NCBI GenBank assembly: GCA_951828515.1
Contig: OX639992.1
Coordinates: 1,770,561 to 1,826,007, forward strand
Source of the DNA: an uncultured Poribacteria bacterium
Lineage (GTDB): Bacteria > Poribacteria > WGA-4E > WGA-3G
DNA: 55,447 nt
Direction of reading: 5' to 3'
Position 1 is the first letter of the stretch; each line of letters opens with the position of its first letter. Positions 25,996-34,935 of this stretch are shown piece after piece. A program made the position numbers and the translations under genes. Below the pieces are notes generated by a model. It did not search any database and was not told the DNA's origin. It was given only the letters and a program-made list of their open reading frames with translations.

Positions 25996-26991
25996 TTACA
26001 AACGTCTTTTCAGAGTTTGGCGGATATTTTTTATCCGGTCAAGATTGAAGAGGAATGCGCCACCTAATTTCACTGGAAACGTTAATAGGTGAAGCATCAA
26101 ACTCGGGACATTAGGTTGTATTGAGACGGGACTATAGCTATGTTTCTTCATGAGAGCCGCGTTTATCTTTTGGTTGAGGTAGATTTCAGCCGAACTGAGT
26201 TCCCCGTTCTGCCAACTGTGTGCTCGATGTGGATTGATACCGAGTTGTTGCGGTTGATCTTCTGCGACAGAAGAACCGACTTGCGGGACTTGGAGCATCT
26301 CATCGGTGTAAGTAATACCCACAAAATCACAGATGGACTTGACCGTCATGTCAGGGTGCGTGAGAAGTTCCTCAAAGTAAACTGAAACGACCCGTTCGTG
26401 TTGTAGAAACTGCTCAGCGGCGGTAACCGCGGTCCGCCAGATGTAACTAATGGTTATTGGGTGATAATTTACCCAATCACGGAAGGTTTCCTTCATAGGC
26501 ATATCGCTTCCACCGAGAAACCGGCGTTTCCATTTCCCTTTTTGGGATAACAGCACATCGCGTGGGTCGCGGATCATATTGATAATCCGTGCTTTTGGAT
26601 ACAGCTGAAGGATATCGGCAATATAAAAGACATTCCGAGGTGTTTGGTCACAAGGGATGTTCCTACTGTTCTCAGCAGCAATATGGTGGAGAAAAGCATC
26701 AAAAAGTTCGGCTTGCGTTTCAGGGTAAGGAGTTAGGCTCTCAAGAAACAACTGCGCCTCGCTTAGGAATCGTCGTGGGTTTCCGTGTGTGCGATACCCC
26801 TCCCGTTGAATACAGAATAGTTGTGAGGTAAGTTTTTCTATCTCTTTTCTACCTACTTTTGATGAAAAAGGCGGTGCGCATAACTGACCAAAGAAGTGGA
26901 GTTCGCCAAAGGTATAAACACTCGGGTGTTTTCCCAAAATCCGTCCCATCATCGTTGTGCCACTGCGACTATTCCCGACAACAAATACCAT
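25996..26991 (-). CDS. Sulfotransferase family protein (2 of 4)
   Basis: A 331-residue sulfotransferase whose P-loop begins right at the N-terminus (FVVGNSRSGTTMMGR, residues 3-17). MIRDPRDVLLSQ is the 3'-phosphate binding segment, and VYFEELLTHPDMTVKSICDF is the usual C-terminal helix pattern. The protein opens so close to the P-loop that the start at 26991 must be right; the ATG directly follows a leader cassette with AAGG eleven bases upstream. Confidence 0.87.
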   Translation of the reverse strand: MVFVVGNSRSGTTMMGRILGKHPSVYTFGELHFFGQLCAPPFSSKVGRKEIEKLTSQLFCIQREGYRTHGNPRRFLSEAQLFLESLTPYPETQAELFDAFLHHIAAENSRNIPCDQTPRNVFYIADILQLYPKARIINMIRDPRDVLLSQKGKWKRRFLGGSDMPMKETFRDWVNYHPITISYIWRTAVTAAEQFLQHERVVSVYFEELLTHPDMTVKSICDFVGITYTDEMLQVPQVGSSVAEDQPQQLGINPHRAHSWQNGELSSAEIYLNQKINAALMKKHSYSPVSIQPNVPSLMLHLLTFPVKLGGAFLFNLDRIKNIRQTLKRRL

Positions 26992-27011
26992 ATTTTTAAT
27001 TTACCTTGCGG
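26992..27011 (-). repeat. Leader cassette core, copy 7
   Basis: Coding-strand CCGCAAGGTAAATTAAAAAT ends at the ATG of sulfotransferase 2. The flank upstream holds TACGGGAAGGAACGTC and AAGCATCGCGCCGGGC, both shared with other copies. Confidence 0.8.
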
Positions 27012-27112
27012 TTCGATGAGGTGGGTTAGACACTTGACGTTCCTTCCCGTAGACCCGCCCGGCGCGATGCTTGGGCTGCCCTCTCTTGTCAACAACAGCA
27101 CGCAGTTCTGAG

Positions 27113-27126
27113 GAACCCAAGCAAAA
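27113..27126 (-). repeat. TTTTGCTTGGGTTC leader block, copy 5
   Basis: Short form of the TTTTTGCTTGG block, about 120 bases upstream of sulfotransferase 2 and just after the glycosidase gene. Confidence 0.45.
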
Positions 27127-27143
27127 TTAACGGGCACAAGTCG

Positions 27144-28844
27144 TTAGTCGATAACCGACAACTCCTTATTTTTTATTTTTAAAACACCAAAACTATTTTT
27201 AGGGATGACGAGTTCCGTTGACTTCCCATGCCATTCTTGGATACGGACTTCGATTTTGCCAGAGCCTTCCATCTCTGCGTTCCCACCGTTCGTCGCATTG
27301 AGCCCTTCATCAGCAACATAACGGTAGTTGACACTGCCCTTGTAGCGTTTACCGTCAATTAAGAGTTGCGGTTCGTACTGCTCACCTGTGCGATTGCTGA
27401 CGAGGATAGTCAGATGTTCCACAGCGTTTTCACCGACGACTTGCGCCTGAATACCGGGCATCTGTTCCCCATCATATTCCATAGCGCCGGCAAGCAGAGG
27501 CTGGTTCTGAATTGCGAGAGCGAATTGCGTATCTGACTCAGCAAATGCTTCACCGATGAGTTGAAAAGCAGGGTAAACAGCACGCCGAATGGTGTTACCG
27601 AAATCGGACTCGGGTTCACCACCATATTTCCAAAATGTATTGGGTGTCGGGGGTGTTATAGGTGAAAACACAGGGAATCCCTTGCCGAGGCCACTGATCA
27701 CGTGAAAGTTTGCCTGCGTGACGTTCGGTATCGCTAACATTTTTAGAAAGAAATCACCCACGTACATGGCATGGAGTTGTGTATTTGCGACTCGGTTTCC
27801 TGGGTTAGCGATATTCCACTCAGTTATCCACATCTCTTTATTTGGAAATAACTGTTCATAGTAATCAATTGCCTCCGTAACCCCGAAGTGAATCCACCCC
27901 ATGAGGTAGCCTCGCATCTCTTCGATCTCTTTTTTCCGGACAGCCTTATAGGCGTAGACATGAACGGTGTAAGCATCGTAAAAACTGGTATCAGTTGCGA
28001 GACCTTCATCCCATTTCCGTTGTTGTGTTTTTACCAACCAACCCTCTTTGTGGAAAGCGATTGGGGTCGCACAGACAGATACCTTTATATCTGGATCAAC
28101 GGCTTTCATCGCTGCAGCGTGTTTTTTGGCTTCCGCCATGTAGGTTTTAACGGTTGGGTATTTGTTGAGGTAATGTGGCAGATAGTATTCGTTACCGAGC
28201 TCCCAATGCGTAACCTGATATCCCTTGTCTTTAGCATAACGGACCCATGCCGCACTTTCCGCTGGACTCCCTGTCCATAAATTAACAACAACAACGGGTA
28301 CTATATTTAGCGTGTTGCACAGCTGCATAAAATCGTCGAAAAGGATTTTACCGTTCCGCTGCCTTTGAAGTTTAACGTAATTTCCTTTATTTCGTTTATT
28401 AAGTTTCGTATTGAGAGTCGATGCCATTTCATTTTCAAAAAATCCGCCCTGTTCCCAATGATAGAAGTTCCCAACCGTCCCGCCAGGAAATCGTAAGGTC
28501 TTTGGTGCGAGTACCTTAGTCAAGGCGACAAAATCGTCATCAAGGTAACCGTAATCACCACTCATCATGTTTGAATTGAAGCCGTAGAGTGCCTGACGGA
28601 GTGGTTTTCCATTACGCGTGTTAATTTCAAAAGACAGTGTATCAGGAAACGGTTTTTGGGTTCGACACCCAATTGCCAGAAATAGGGTCATCAGAATGGC
28701 TATCAGTAGTCGGCAGTCGGCAGTCAGTCGATCATTGTGGCGGTTGCCATCGTTTTCACCTGTCGCACGATTCCCTTTGCTGACAGCTGACCCTTGACTG
28801 CTTCTTTGCTGATGGCTGATGGCTGATGGCTGAATGCTATTCAT
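27144..28844 (-). CDS. Glycoside hydrolase-like lipoprotein (clan A, arabinofuranosidase-like)
   Basis: A 566-residue exported protein with a (beta/alpha)8 domain resembling alpha-L-arabinofuranosidases and related clan A enzymes. The N-terminus has a lipobox-like LFLAIGC (Cys near residue 60). FPGGTVGNFYHW, WELGNEYYL (probable acid/base Glu) and WITEWNIANPGN (probable nucleophile Glu) are the catalytic landmarks, and the last 110 residues look like a beta-sandwich. The ATG at 28844 overlaps the TGA of the upstream ligase gene (ATGA) and has GGAGGG before it. The first 45 residues (including LTADCRLLIA) and the C-terminal ELSVID are encoded by dispersed degenerate repeats. Confidence 0.8.
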   Translation of the reverse strand: MNSIQPSAISHQQRSSQGSAVSKGNRATGENDGNRHNDRLTADCRLLIAILMTLFLAIGCRTQKPFPDTLSFEINTRNGKPLRQALYGFNSNMMSGDYGYLDDDFVALTKVLAPKTLRFPGGTVGNFYHWEQGGFFENEMASTLNTKLNKRNKGNYVKLQRQRNGKILFDDFMQLCNTLNIVPVVVVNLWTGSPAESAAWVRYAKDKGYQVTHWELGNEYYLPHYLNKYPTVKTYMAEAKKHAAAMKAVDPDIKVSVCATPIAFHKEGWLVKTQQRKWDEGLATDTSFYDAYTVHVYAYKAVRKKEIEEMRGYLMGWIHFGVTEAIDYYEQLFPNKEMWITEWNIANPGNRVANTQLHAMYVGDFFLKMLAIPNVTQANFHVISGLGKGFPVFSPITPPTPNTFWKYGGEPESDFGNTIRRAVYPAFQLIGEAFAESDTQFALAIQNQPLLAGAMEYDGEQMPGIQAQVVGENAVEHLTILVSNRTGEQYEPQLLIDGKRYKGSVNYRYVADEGLNATNGGNAEMEGSGKIEVRIQEWHGKSTELVIPKNSFGVLKIKNKELSVID

Positions 28845-30226
28845 AATGTTACCCTCCACGGTCTATAGGTTGGAAGCGATTTATCGCTGGCAAACATGAG
28901 ACCCGCACAAAGCCAGAAATAGAATCCATAGCCTCGAAATTCAACGGTTCGATTAAAGAAAAGTAGGAACACAGTAACAGCGACGAGACAGAGCATGATA
29001 ATGGCAATTCGTTGTGTTACACTTGAGTGGACAGGCACAAGATGTGCTCCTACGGCAGATGATGGACTCATAGACCGTTTGTAAAGTCTCAGCGCAGCGC
29101 GAAAGAGTTGATAAAATATCAAAGCGAAAAATCCCAATCCCAATACGCCGTAGAAACAGAGGATAGCGACCCAATACACATCCTTGAAACCGCTCTTACT
29201 GAGAATCTTGAGGAGGAATGAGCGTTTGCTCATATTAAGTCCGTCAATCGCCTTGTTCTGGTCGGCACCATAACCTAAGATCGGTTTGTTAACAAGGACT
29301 GTTGGAACATTCCCGATCAACGCCCCCAACCGCTGCTTTTGCGCTATACGGACATAGGACCCGGAGAATACACCTGTTACGTTGCCGACAAGTCCGATCC
29401 TTGCTTTACGGGGGTTTATATATTCGAGATTGAACGGGTTCACCACTGCCAGTAGGATCCCAAAGATCAAGACAGTCGCGAATGCTAAGCGAAGGGTCTG
29501 TTTCCACCCGTGGTGAAAGAAGAACCATGCGCCACCTGCGAGAAGGGCAGAGAAGGTTGCGGCGCGTGAATACGAACGCGCGATAAAGAAAAACAGTATC
29601 GCTGCACCGAGCAGATTTAGATACTCCAATCGCCTAATACGGGAAAGATAGACAACAAGGACAAGAATCATAAAGACACCGTAAATTACGGTATCCCCCA
29701 AAGTCCCATAGACGCTACCAATCTCTCTACCGACTTCAAGCAATCTGTACTCTTTGGTAAACCCACCGATGGTGAGTGTTGATTCGCGAGGTAGGAAGAA
29801 ATCGAACGCGGCGGATCCACCTACCCACTGAATGATACCGATGACAAGTTGGAAGCCCCCAACAACAAGAATTATACGTAAAAGGGTTGTAATTCGTCTC
29901 TCCGATAGAGCGGAGTTTGCGATAAGATAGAAGAGGACGATATATCGAGCAAATGGTCGGATGTTATAAAAACTTCCTATCAACGGGGAACTGTTTATCA
30001 CGATCGAGAGTAGGACAACACAGTAAAAGCCGATAACTGGCAAGTCAATCGCTGTTTTGACGAACGGGATACCTCTATGGAGTTTATGAACGACGAGTTT
30101 TCCGAAAGCAACATAGATAAGGATTTCACCGAAAAACCTTAAATAAGAATAGACAGCATCACTAACGGGTAAAAACTTTAGTATAAACTCTTCAAAAGCA
30201 ACGTATCCTGTCAAAAAGTAAATCAT
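28841..30226 (-). CDS. O-antigen ligase / polymerase-like (Wzy_C) membrane protein
   Basis: A 461-residue inner-membrane protein with about ten to twelve hydrophobic segments and a larger polar loop at about residues 265-345 (SYVRIAQKQRLGALIGNVP), the pattern of the Wzy_C/RfaL family. Such proteins polymerise or ligate lipid-linked sugars on the periplasmic face. YSRAATFSALLAGG resembles the conserved SRG/GSRAA region before that loop. Within this locus it is the best candidate for the polysaccharide polymerase. The stop is coupled to the glycosidase start. Confidence 0.83.
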   Translation of the reverse strand: MIYFLTGYVAFEEFILKFLPVSDAVYSYLRFFGEILIYVAFGKLVVHKLHRGIPFVKTAIDLPVIGFYCVVLLSIVINSSPLIGSFYNIRPFARYIVLFYLIANSALSERRITTLLRIILVVGGFQLVIGIIQWVGGSAAFDFFLPRESTLTIGGFTKEYRLLEVGREIGSVYGTLGDTVIYGVFMILVLVVYLSRIRRLEYLNLLGAAILFFFIARSYSRAATFSALLAGGAWFFFHHGWKQTLRLAFATVLIFGILLAVVNPFNLEYINPRKARIGLVGNVTGVFSGSYVRIAQKQRLGALIGNVPTVLVNKPILGYGADQNKAIDGLNMSKRSFLLKILSKSGFKDVYWVAILCFYGVLGLGFFALIFYQLFRAALRLYKRSMSPSSAVGAHLVPVHSSVTQRIAIIMLCLVAVTVFLLFFNRTVEFRGYGFYFWLCAGLMFASDKSLPTYRPWRVTL

Positions 30227-30248
30227 ATTTTAAATGGCTATCAGCACG

Positions 30249-30265
30249 GGTTGCTACGCAACCCT
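30249..30265. repeat. Small palindrome GGGTTGC-TAC-GCAACCC
   Basis: Perfect seven-base stem in the 173-base gap between sulfotransferase 3 and the ligase gene, next to a CGGCTTTCAGC unit of the heptamer repeat. Confidence 0.5.
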
Positions 30266-30350
30266 TTCGGCTTTCAGCAATCAGTGTTCGGTGTGTGAAG
30301 GCTACGCATTACTTTCTGTCACGGATGGCTCTTACCGATTGCTGATAACT

Positions 30351-30403
30351 TTAACCATCAACTCGCCTCCGCTATAAATGTTAAGGCACAAGTTGATGGT
30401 TAA
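30351..30403. terminator. Inverted repeat that includes the stop codon of sulfotransferase 3
   Basis: TTAACCATCAACT (30351-30363) pairs perfectly with AGTTGATGGTTAA (30391-30403) around a 27-base loop. The sulfotransferase stop (30400-30402) is inside the stem. It may terminate or stabilise the upstream transcript; no U-tract follows. Confidence 0.5.
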
Positions 30404-31332
30404 GGCTGACCGCTACTCCATGAAGAAAGATCTCTGCCTAATAATTCGGCTAATTGTTCGTTAAACGGTTTGAAATATGCCATCTGGCGTTCGCGTGTCT
30501 CTGGATTGAGCGGCGGTGGAACCGACTCCATACTTTTCTGGGGCTTGTCGTTCCAATCGAGAACGGCTTTTCTCAACTTGTAAGCGGTGGCATCCGGCAG
30601 AAATTTCCGAATGATTCTTCGCAGCGGATTGTGAGACGCCAGAAATTGTGTAAAAAGAAAGTTGAATTTCTCAGAACGCGGCAGCGCGGCTTGGTTATGT
30701 CGCTCACCTATTGTGGGGCTGAAATCCGTACTGACACTCATACGATCAAAGACTTGCTGACAGACAGCTTCGGCATCATCCTTCAAATCGTCAGTTAAGA
30801 CACAATGCACGTGCCTGGAACCAAATTGGGTTATCAAATTCTTGACATGTGGGTAATAGATACCGTTGTATTGATAGGCACACTGTCGCCATTTAAACCA
30901 GTCTTCGTTCAGGCGCGCTTCCTCGGCAGCAAGTGCCTCCTCATAAGTCTTAAGGTTCTCCCAACCTCTCCGCCGAGCCCACCAATAGGCAGAATATGCC
31001 CGTGCCACAGGCTCCCGTAGGAGTACAACGAGGTGTATCTTAGGGTTGTGTTCATAAATCCGTTGCATGACTTCCTGTGAATGCATCACCATCACATTCT
31101 TAGCGATAAGATGTTTATCTGTAATATCGGTGTGGGTATTCTTTCCAGCAAAGTACTTCGCAAACGCTGATTCATATCCGCGCGTGTATTCACGCGCCTG
31201 CAGGAAGAACGTCATTTCTGGCTGTGCATGCGTGTGGATATCGGGATGCTGCGCCAAGTAACGGAGGAGTGAAGAAGTCCCTGCCTTCTGTGCGCCAACG
31301 ATCATCAACTGGATTTTTCCCAAGCTTCCCAT
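30400..31332 (-). CDS. Sulfotransferase domain protein (3 of 4)
   Basis: A 310-residue PAPS-dependent sulfotransferase. MIVGAQKAGTSSLLRYL (about residues 10-26) is the 5'-phosphosulfate loop and VVLLREPVARAYSAYWW (about residue 103) the 3'-phosphate binding motif, close to the heparan-type sulfotransferase pattern. The reading frame overlaps the upstream sulfotransferase by 28 bases, a sign of tight co-translation. The acceptor is unknown; the polysaccharide context favours a sugar. Confidence 0.88.
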   Translation of the reverse strand: MGSLGKIQLMIVGAQKAGTSSLLRYLAQHPDIHTHAQPEMTFFLQAREYTRGYESAFAKYFAGKNTHTDITDKHLIAKNVMVMHSQEVMQRIYEHNPKIHLVVLLREPVARAYSAYWWARRRGWENLKTYEEALAAEEARLNEDWFKWRQCAYQYNGIYYPHVKNLITQFGSRHVHCVLTDDLKDDAEAVCQQVFDRMSVSTDFSPTIGERHNQAALPRSEKFNFLFTQFLASHNPLRRIIRKFLPDATAYKLRKAVLDWNDKPQKSMESVPPPLNPETRERQMAYFKPFNEQLAELLGRDLSSWSSGQP

Positions 31333-32279
31333 GGTATCGGTTTCCCAATCAATTCGCCGAGAGCCTGAACATCCGGCTTGTAATAATCCATTAAACGGTA
31401 CCTCGTTTCCTCTGACATTTGAATCTTCTCACCCGTCTGCGTGTTCAATCGGAGATAGAGCGGTTCAATTGCTCGTCTGATTGTGCGCAACGGGGTATGA
31501 ATGACAGGCTTGTCATGTGTCCATTGCCGCAATCGAAACCGGAAGTCTCTATACTTCCGATGCAATTCAGAATTTCGCATCTGCTGGGTCCGATTCGTTA
31601 CTTCAAATCCGTAACCGGTATAAAAACCGGGATCAATATCAGCAAAGTCGCACAACTTTGCCATAGTATCCGCCGGTTGTGCGGCAAGTTCCTCATAAAA
31701 AAGGATATGGATGCGCTCTGGACCGAATCGGTTAAAATAGTGTTCCAGATAGATAGTATAACACCCCTGCTGAAGCGTTTGCAAGTGCTGTTCTTCCGTT
31801 TTATTACCGTTATTCGTAGTAGCAAAAAGCGATTCAACATACGCGTTGAAATTCAAAGTTTGTGGCAACTTCCCAATTTGCTTCGCAAATCGATACCAAG
31901 AGATTAACCTTGAAATCGGTTCACGGAGACTGAAGGCTAATTTTGCATAGGGTAGCGATGTAGCGATTCTCTCACGGGCTTCCTCACAATACAGATAGTC
32001 GGGAGTCGATTCCATCCGAAGCTGCGTTTCATCAGCATCAGAAAATAAAACGTTGTATTCTTCGATATCGCCTTTATATCGGTATTTCGAGGGAAGCGGA
32101 TAATCACTGCTGAGAAAAAACCGAGTCTCCTTGTAAGTGGCAGCGCAAATAGCAGGATGATCCGCCAAGTAGGCGAACAGCGACGTTGTCGCCGCCTTCG
32201 TGGTGCCTCCTACGATGAGGTAGCGATAGTCCGCAACATTTTTTAAACTTACCTTGCGGAGTAATTGAGTAGGTTTCAT
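31305..32279 (-). CDS. Sulfotransferase-like protein (4 of 4) with altered P-loop
   Basis: A 324-residue sulfotransferase relative. The phosphosulfate loop reads IVGGTTKAATTSLF (about residues 22-35), where most relatives have KAGTT or KSGTT, so a Gly is replaced by Ala; activity may be changed. LAFSLREPISRLISWYRF is the 3'-phosphate motif. The ATG at 32279 is chosen over a TTG at 32300. It yields MKPTQLLRKVSLKNVADYRY, in which TPQ-type leader cassette sequence is translated as LRKVSLKN. GAGAAGG lies eleven bases upstream. Confidence 0.82.
   Translation of the reverse strand: MKPTQLLRKVSLKNVADYRYLIVGGTTKAATTSLFAYLADHPAICAATYKETRFFLSSDYPLPSKYRYKGDIEEYNVLFSDADETQLRMESTPDYLYCEEARERIATSLPYAKLAFSLREPISRLISWYRFAKQIGKLPQTLNFNAYVESLFATTNNGNKTEEQHLQTLQQGCYTIYLEHYFNRFGPERIHILFYEELAAQPADTMAKLCDFADIDPGFYTGYGFEVTNRTQQMRNSELHRKYRDFRFRLRQWTHDKPVIHTPLRTIRRAIEPLYLRLNTQTGEKIQMSEETRYRLMDYYKPDVQALGELIGKPIPWEAWEKSS
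32240..32259 (-). repeat. Leader cassette core, copy 8 (translated)
   Basis: Coding-strand CCGCAAGGTAAGTTTAAAAA is read as RKVSLK in sulfotransferase 4. Its upstream flank, including the GCCTGCAACAACGGCGCAGGC palindrome (about 32305-32325), matches the copies before the Wzi-like gene. Confidence 0.75.
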
Positions 32280-32400
32280 GCTTGAAGTGCCTTCTCTCAA
32301 GTCGCCTGCGCCGTTGTTGCAGGCTTACGATTTCGGAACTAATTTTTGCCTATTAGCCGATAACCGACAACCATTTTATCGCAGATCCCCAATTAAAAAG

Positions 32401-33762
32401 TTAGAACCAAGATACCCGTGTTCTTCGGAGGAGATACGTCAAGTTCCCAACAGCAAGGAGCGCGGTGATTGATACAGATAAAGCGACAGACAGAAGCCAC
32501 CACGTTTCAATCAATCCATACGCCAGCAGAAAATTGAGAACCGCCATTGTCACCATATTTGCGAAAATTGCACGGTACGCCTTTTGCGCGTATAGCCCGG
32601 CATTCAGGACCGGTATCAGACAGGAAAATATCATTCCCGTGCTGAGCCAAAAGAGGAGTTGTCCTATTAATTCGATTGACGCTTGATCGATTGTCCCTCT
32701 CCCATACAAGACCCAACTGATCCTGCCATGGAATATCAACAGGACCATGGTTACCGGAAACCCGATGATTATAGCCGTGCGTGCGTTTCGGTTGAGTGTA
32801 CGTCCTAACCCCATTTTATCATTAGCCGCGTTGTGTGTCGCCATATCGGGCAAGCCGGTTGTCGCGATACTAATACCGATAAGGGTCTGTAGTGCCGAAC
32901 AGATTTGGAAAGCAGACTTATAGAGCGTAATTGCCCCACTTCCAAGTTGCGAGACAAGGTACACCTCAACCAATAAGCGGTTTACGATTTGTCGTATTCC
33001 AAAGCCCAGCGTCGGTAGGGTAACTGTGTTTTTCAAAGAACGCAGCGTGTCCACAGAAATGCCTGTAAACTCATACCGATGCCCCGTTCGATATGCCCCG
33101 ATACATAACCATCCAAAGTACGCGACAAAGCCGGCTGCGTATGCCATTGCCACCCAGCTTTCGAGGCTCTGCGTATTCCACAAAAAAAGAAATACAAACG
33201 CTGCTGTGCCAGCGGGTAGCGCGTTTCGAAGTGCAACCGTCTTAAAGCGTTGCTGGCTATTTAGGAAAGCACCCAGCACCGTGCTACCACATCCGAAGAT
33301 AAGGAGTGGAGCACAAAATCGTAACAGAGTCGTAGCCCTCTGCACATCAACAGACGATTTCCATAACAACCCACTTGCTATCCATGGCGCGAAAAACTCA
33401 ATCAGAATGAACAGCCCGAAGCCAACACTGATCAACAAAATCAGGAGACCATTCGTGAAACGCTGATATTCCGTGCGAGTCATCTCCTTCTCGCGTGTGA
33501 CGAAAACCGGAACGAGGCTGAATTTAGCGCCCTCTCGGACAATCGTATCTACTAATAACACAACGGTTAATGCGGCAGTGAGTGCGTCCGCGGTATCACT
33601 GAAGCCGAAACGTTTTGGAATCAATAGGACCCGGACGAGAAGACTCAACCCCATTCCAGCAAAGGTAATCGCCATCACCCAAAATGTTTTATACTGGCTT
33701 TCGGCTTTCGGCTTTCGGCTTTCGGTAGATTCTTGTGGCAGTTGCGTATTTCCTGATGCCAT
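32401..33762 (-). CDS. MurJ/MviN-type lipid flippase, Wzx-like role likely
   Basis: A 453-residue polytopic membrane protein of the MOP superfamily with about twelve hydrophobic helices. RVLLIPKRFGFSDTADALTA and IVREGAKFSLVPVFV near the N-terminus match the MurJ pattern of the first two helices. A member inside a polysaccharide locus usually carries lipid-linked repeat units across the inner membrane, so a Wzx role is more likely than peptidoglycan lipid II export, though not proven. The start at 33762 has weak GAAGAG before it. Residues 10-27 (PQESTESRKPKAESQYK) are encoded by the GGCTTTC heptamer repeat. Confidence 0.83.
   Translation of the reverse strand: MASGNTQLPQESTESRKPKAESQYKTFWVMAITFAGMGLSLLVRVLLIPKRFGFSDTADALTAALTVVLLVDTIVREGAKFSLVPVFVTREKEMTRTEYQRFTNGLLILLISVGFGLFILIEFFAPWIASGLLWKSSVDVQRATTLLRFCAPLLIFGCGSTVLGAFLNSQQRFKTVALRNALPAGTAAFVFLFLWNTQSLESWVAMAYAAGFVAYFGWLCIGAYRTGHRYEFTGISVDTLRSLKNTVTLPTLGFGIRQIVNRLLVEVYLVSQLGSGAITLYKSAFQICSALQTLIGISIATTGLPDMATHNAANDKMGLGRTLNRNARTAIIIGFPVTMVLLIFHGRISWVLYGRGTIDQASIELIGQLLFWLSTGMIFSCLIPVLNAGLYAQKAYRAIFANMVTMAVLNFLLAYGLIETWWLLSVALSVSITALLAVGNLTYLLRRTRVSWF
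33696..33725. repeat. Heptamer repeat (GGCTTTC)n inside the flippase gene
   Basis: Four units of CGGCTTTC, translated on the minus strand as TESRKPKAES, just ahead of the first transmembrane helix. Same repeat as at 11480. Confidence 0.75.
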
Positions 33763-33815
33763 AATTCGCTCTTCACCGACTGCTGACAACCGACTGCTGA
33801 CGGCTAACCTCCTGC

Positions 33816-34928
33816 CTATTTCCAGCTTTCGGGCAAATTTTTGCGAATTTCGATGTCAGTAAACAACGTGGAAGCCCGTGGTCCAACGGACTGCGCCCAC
33901 GTCGCCATTCTTTCCAGACCTTCCGGAAGCGAGACCTCTGATGTCTCTCCAAAGACCCCGTGGAATTTCTCGTGTGTGCAATAGGCATGTTTAACCTCTT
34001 CCCTCTCACGCACGTTGATAACACGGACTTCTTTCCCCATCGCTGTCATCACCAAGTCTGCTAATTCATTGACAGAAACATGCTTATCCGAACCGACGTT
34101 AAAGACCTCTCCTGATGCTTCGGGTATATCCACAGAATGGACGATATGTGGAGCGACATCGGCAATATGCGTGAAGGCACGCGTCTGCTCTCCGTCTCCA
34201 AAGATAACTAACGGTTCCCCTTGCATAATGTTGTTCATGAAAATACCGATGACGTTTCGATACCTGTCACCGATATTCTGGAGTTCACCGTAGACGTTGT
34301 GGGGACGGAAAATGGTATAATCCAAATCGAAGAGTCGCTTTGCAACGACAAGTTCCTGTTCAACGGCGTATTTGGCGATACCATAGGAGTCTTCGGGCAT
34401 CGGGGTAAGTACTTCGTGCATCGGGAGTTGGTTCGCACCGTAAACAGCGATAGAAGAGGTGAACACAAATCGCTTGACGTTGTAGTTCACTGCCGCATTG
34501 ATAAGATTTACACTCCCGATGAGGTTGTTCTGATAGTTAAATCGTTTGATGAAGTGACTGAGCCCCTCTGCTGCATAAGCGGCAAGGTGATAAATATAGT
34601 CGAATTGATACTGCTCACAGAGTTTATTTATTAGCGAAACATCAAGGATGCTTCCTTCAACAAAGGTCGCGGCAGGGTTAAGATTCTCTCGGAAGCCGCC
34701 GCTCAAGTCATCAAGTGCGACAACGTTTGTGTCTCCTTGACGAAGAAGTTCATCAATTACGTGCGCGCCCATAAAGCCCGCACCGCCTGTGACTAATGCT
34801 TTTTTAATTTTTCCTTGCGGTTCGGTCAGGTCGGTTTCAAGTTTGACGTTCCTTTCCGTAGATCCGCCCTCCATTTCATTATGGGCTGTGCGCTTTGTAT
34901 GACTTTTAAGAGGTTCTTGCACGCCCAA
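33816..34928 (-). CDS. NAD-dependent epimerase/dehydratase (UDP-sugar epimerase type)
   Basis: An extended SDR, probably an epimerase or dehydratase that makes a nucleotide sugar for the polysaccharide. TGGAGFMGAHV is the NAD loop, HLAAYAAE and TSSIAVYG follow, YGIAK is the catalytic YxxxK and RPHNVYG the sugar-binding strand. The start is uncertain: TTG at 34928 (AAAGGAAAA just before it) or ATG at 34874. In either case the residues before KKALVTGG (TERNVKLETDLTEPQGKIKK) are encoded by a leader cassette; no start codon lies between it and the Rossmann strand. The SDR core begins at about 34803. Confidence 0.88.
   Translation of the reverse strand: MGVQEPLKSHTKRTAHNEMEGGSTERNVKLETDLTEPQGKIKKALVTGGAGFMGAHVIDELLRQGDTNVVALDDLSGGFRENLNPAATFVEGSILDVSLINKLCEQYQFDYIYHLAAYAAEGLSHFIKRFNYQNNLIGSVNLINAAVNYNVKRFVFTSSIAVYGANQLPMHEVLTPMPEDSYGIAKYAVEQELVVAKRLFDLDYTIFRPHNVYGELQNIGDRYRNVIGIFMNNIMQGEPLVIFGDGEQTRAFTHIADVAPHIVHSVDIPEASGEVFNVGSDKHVSVNELADLVMTAMGKEVRVINVREREEVKHAYCTHEKFHGVFGETSEVSLPEGLERMATWAQSVGPRASTLFTDIEIRKNLPESWK
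34801..34820 (-). repeat. Leader cassette core, copy 9 (translated)
   Basis: Coding-strand CCGCAAGGAAAAATTAAAAA, read as PQGKIKK directly in front of the epimerase ALVTGG strand. Flank blocks TACGGAAAGGAACGTC and TAATGAAATGGAGGGCG are also present. Confidence 0.8.
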
Positions 34929-34935
34929 TTTTCCT

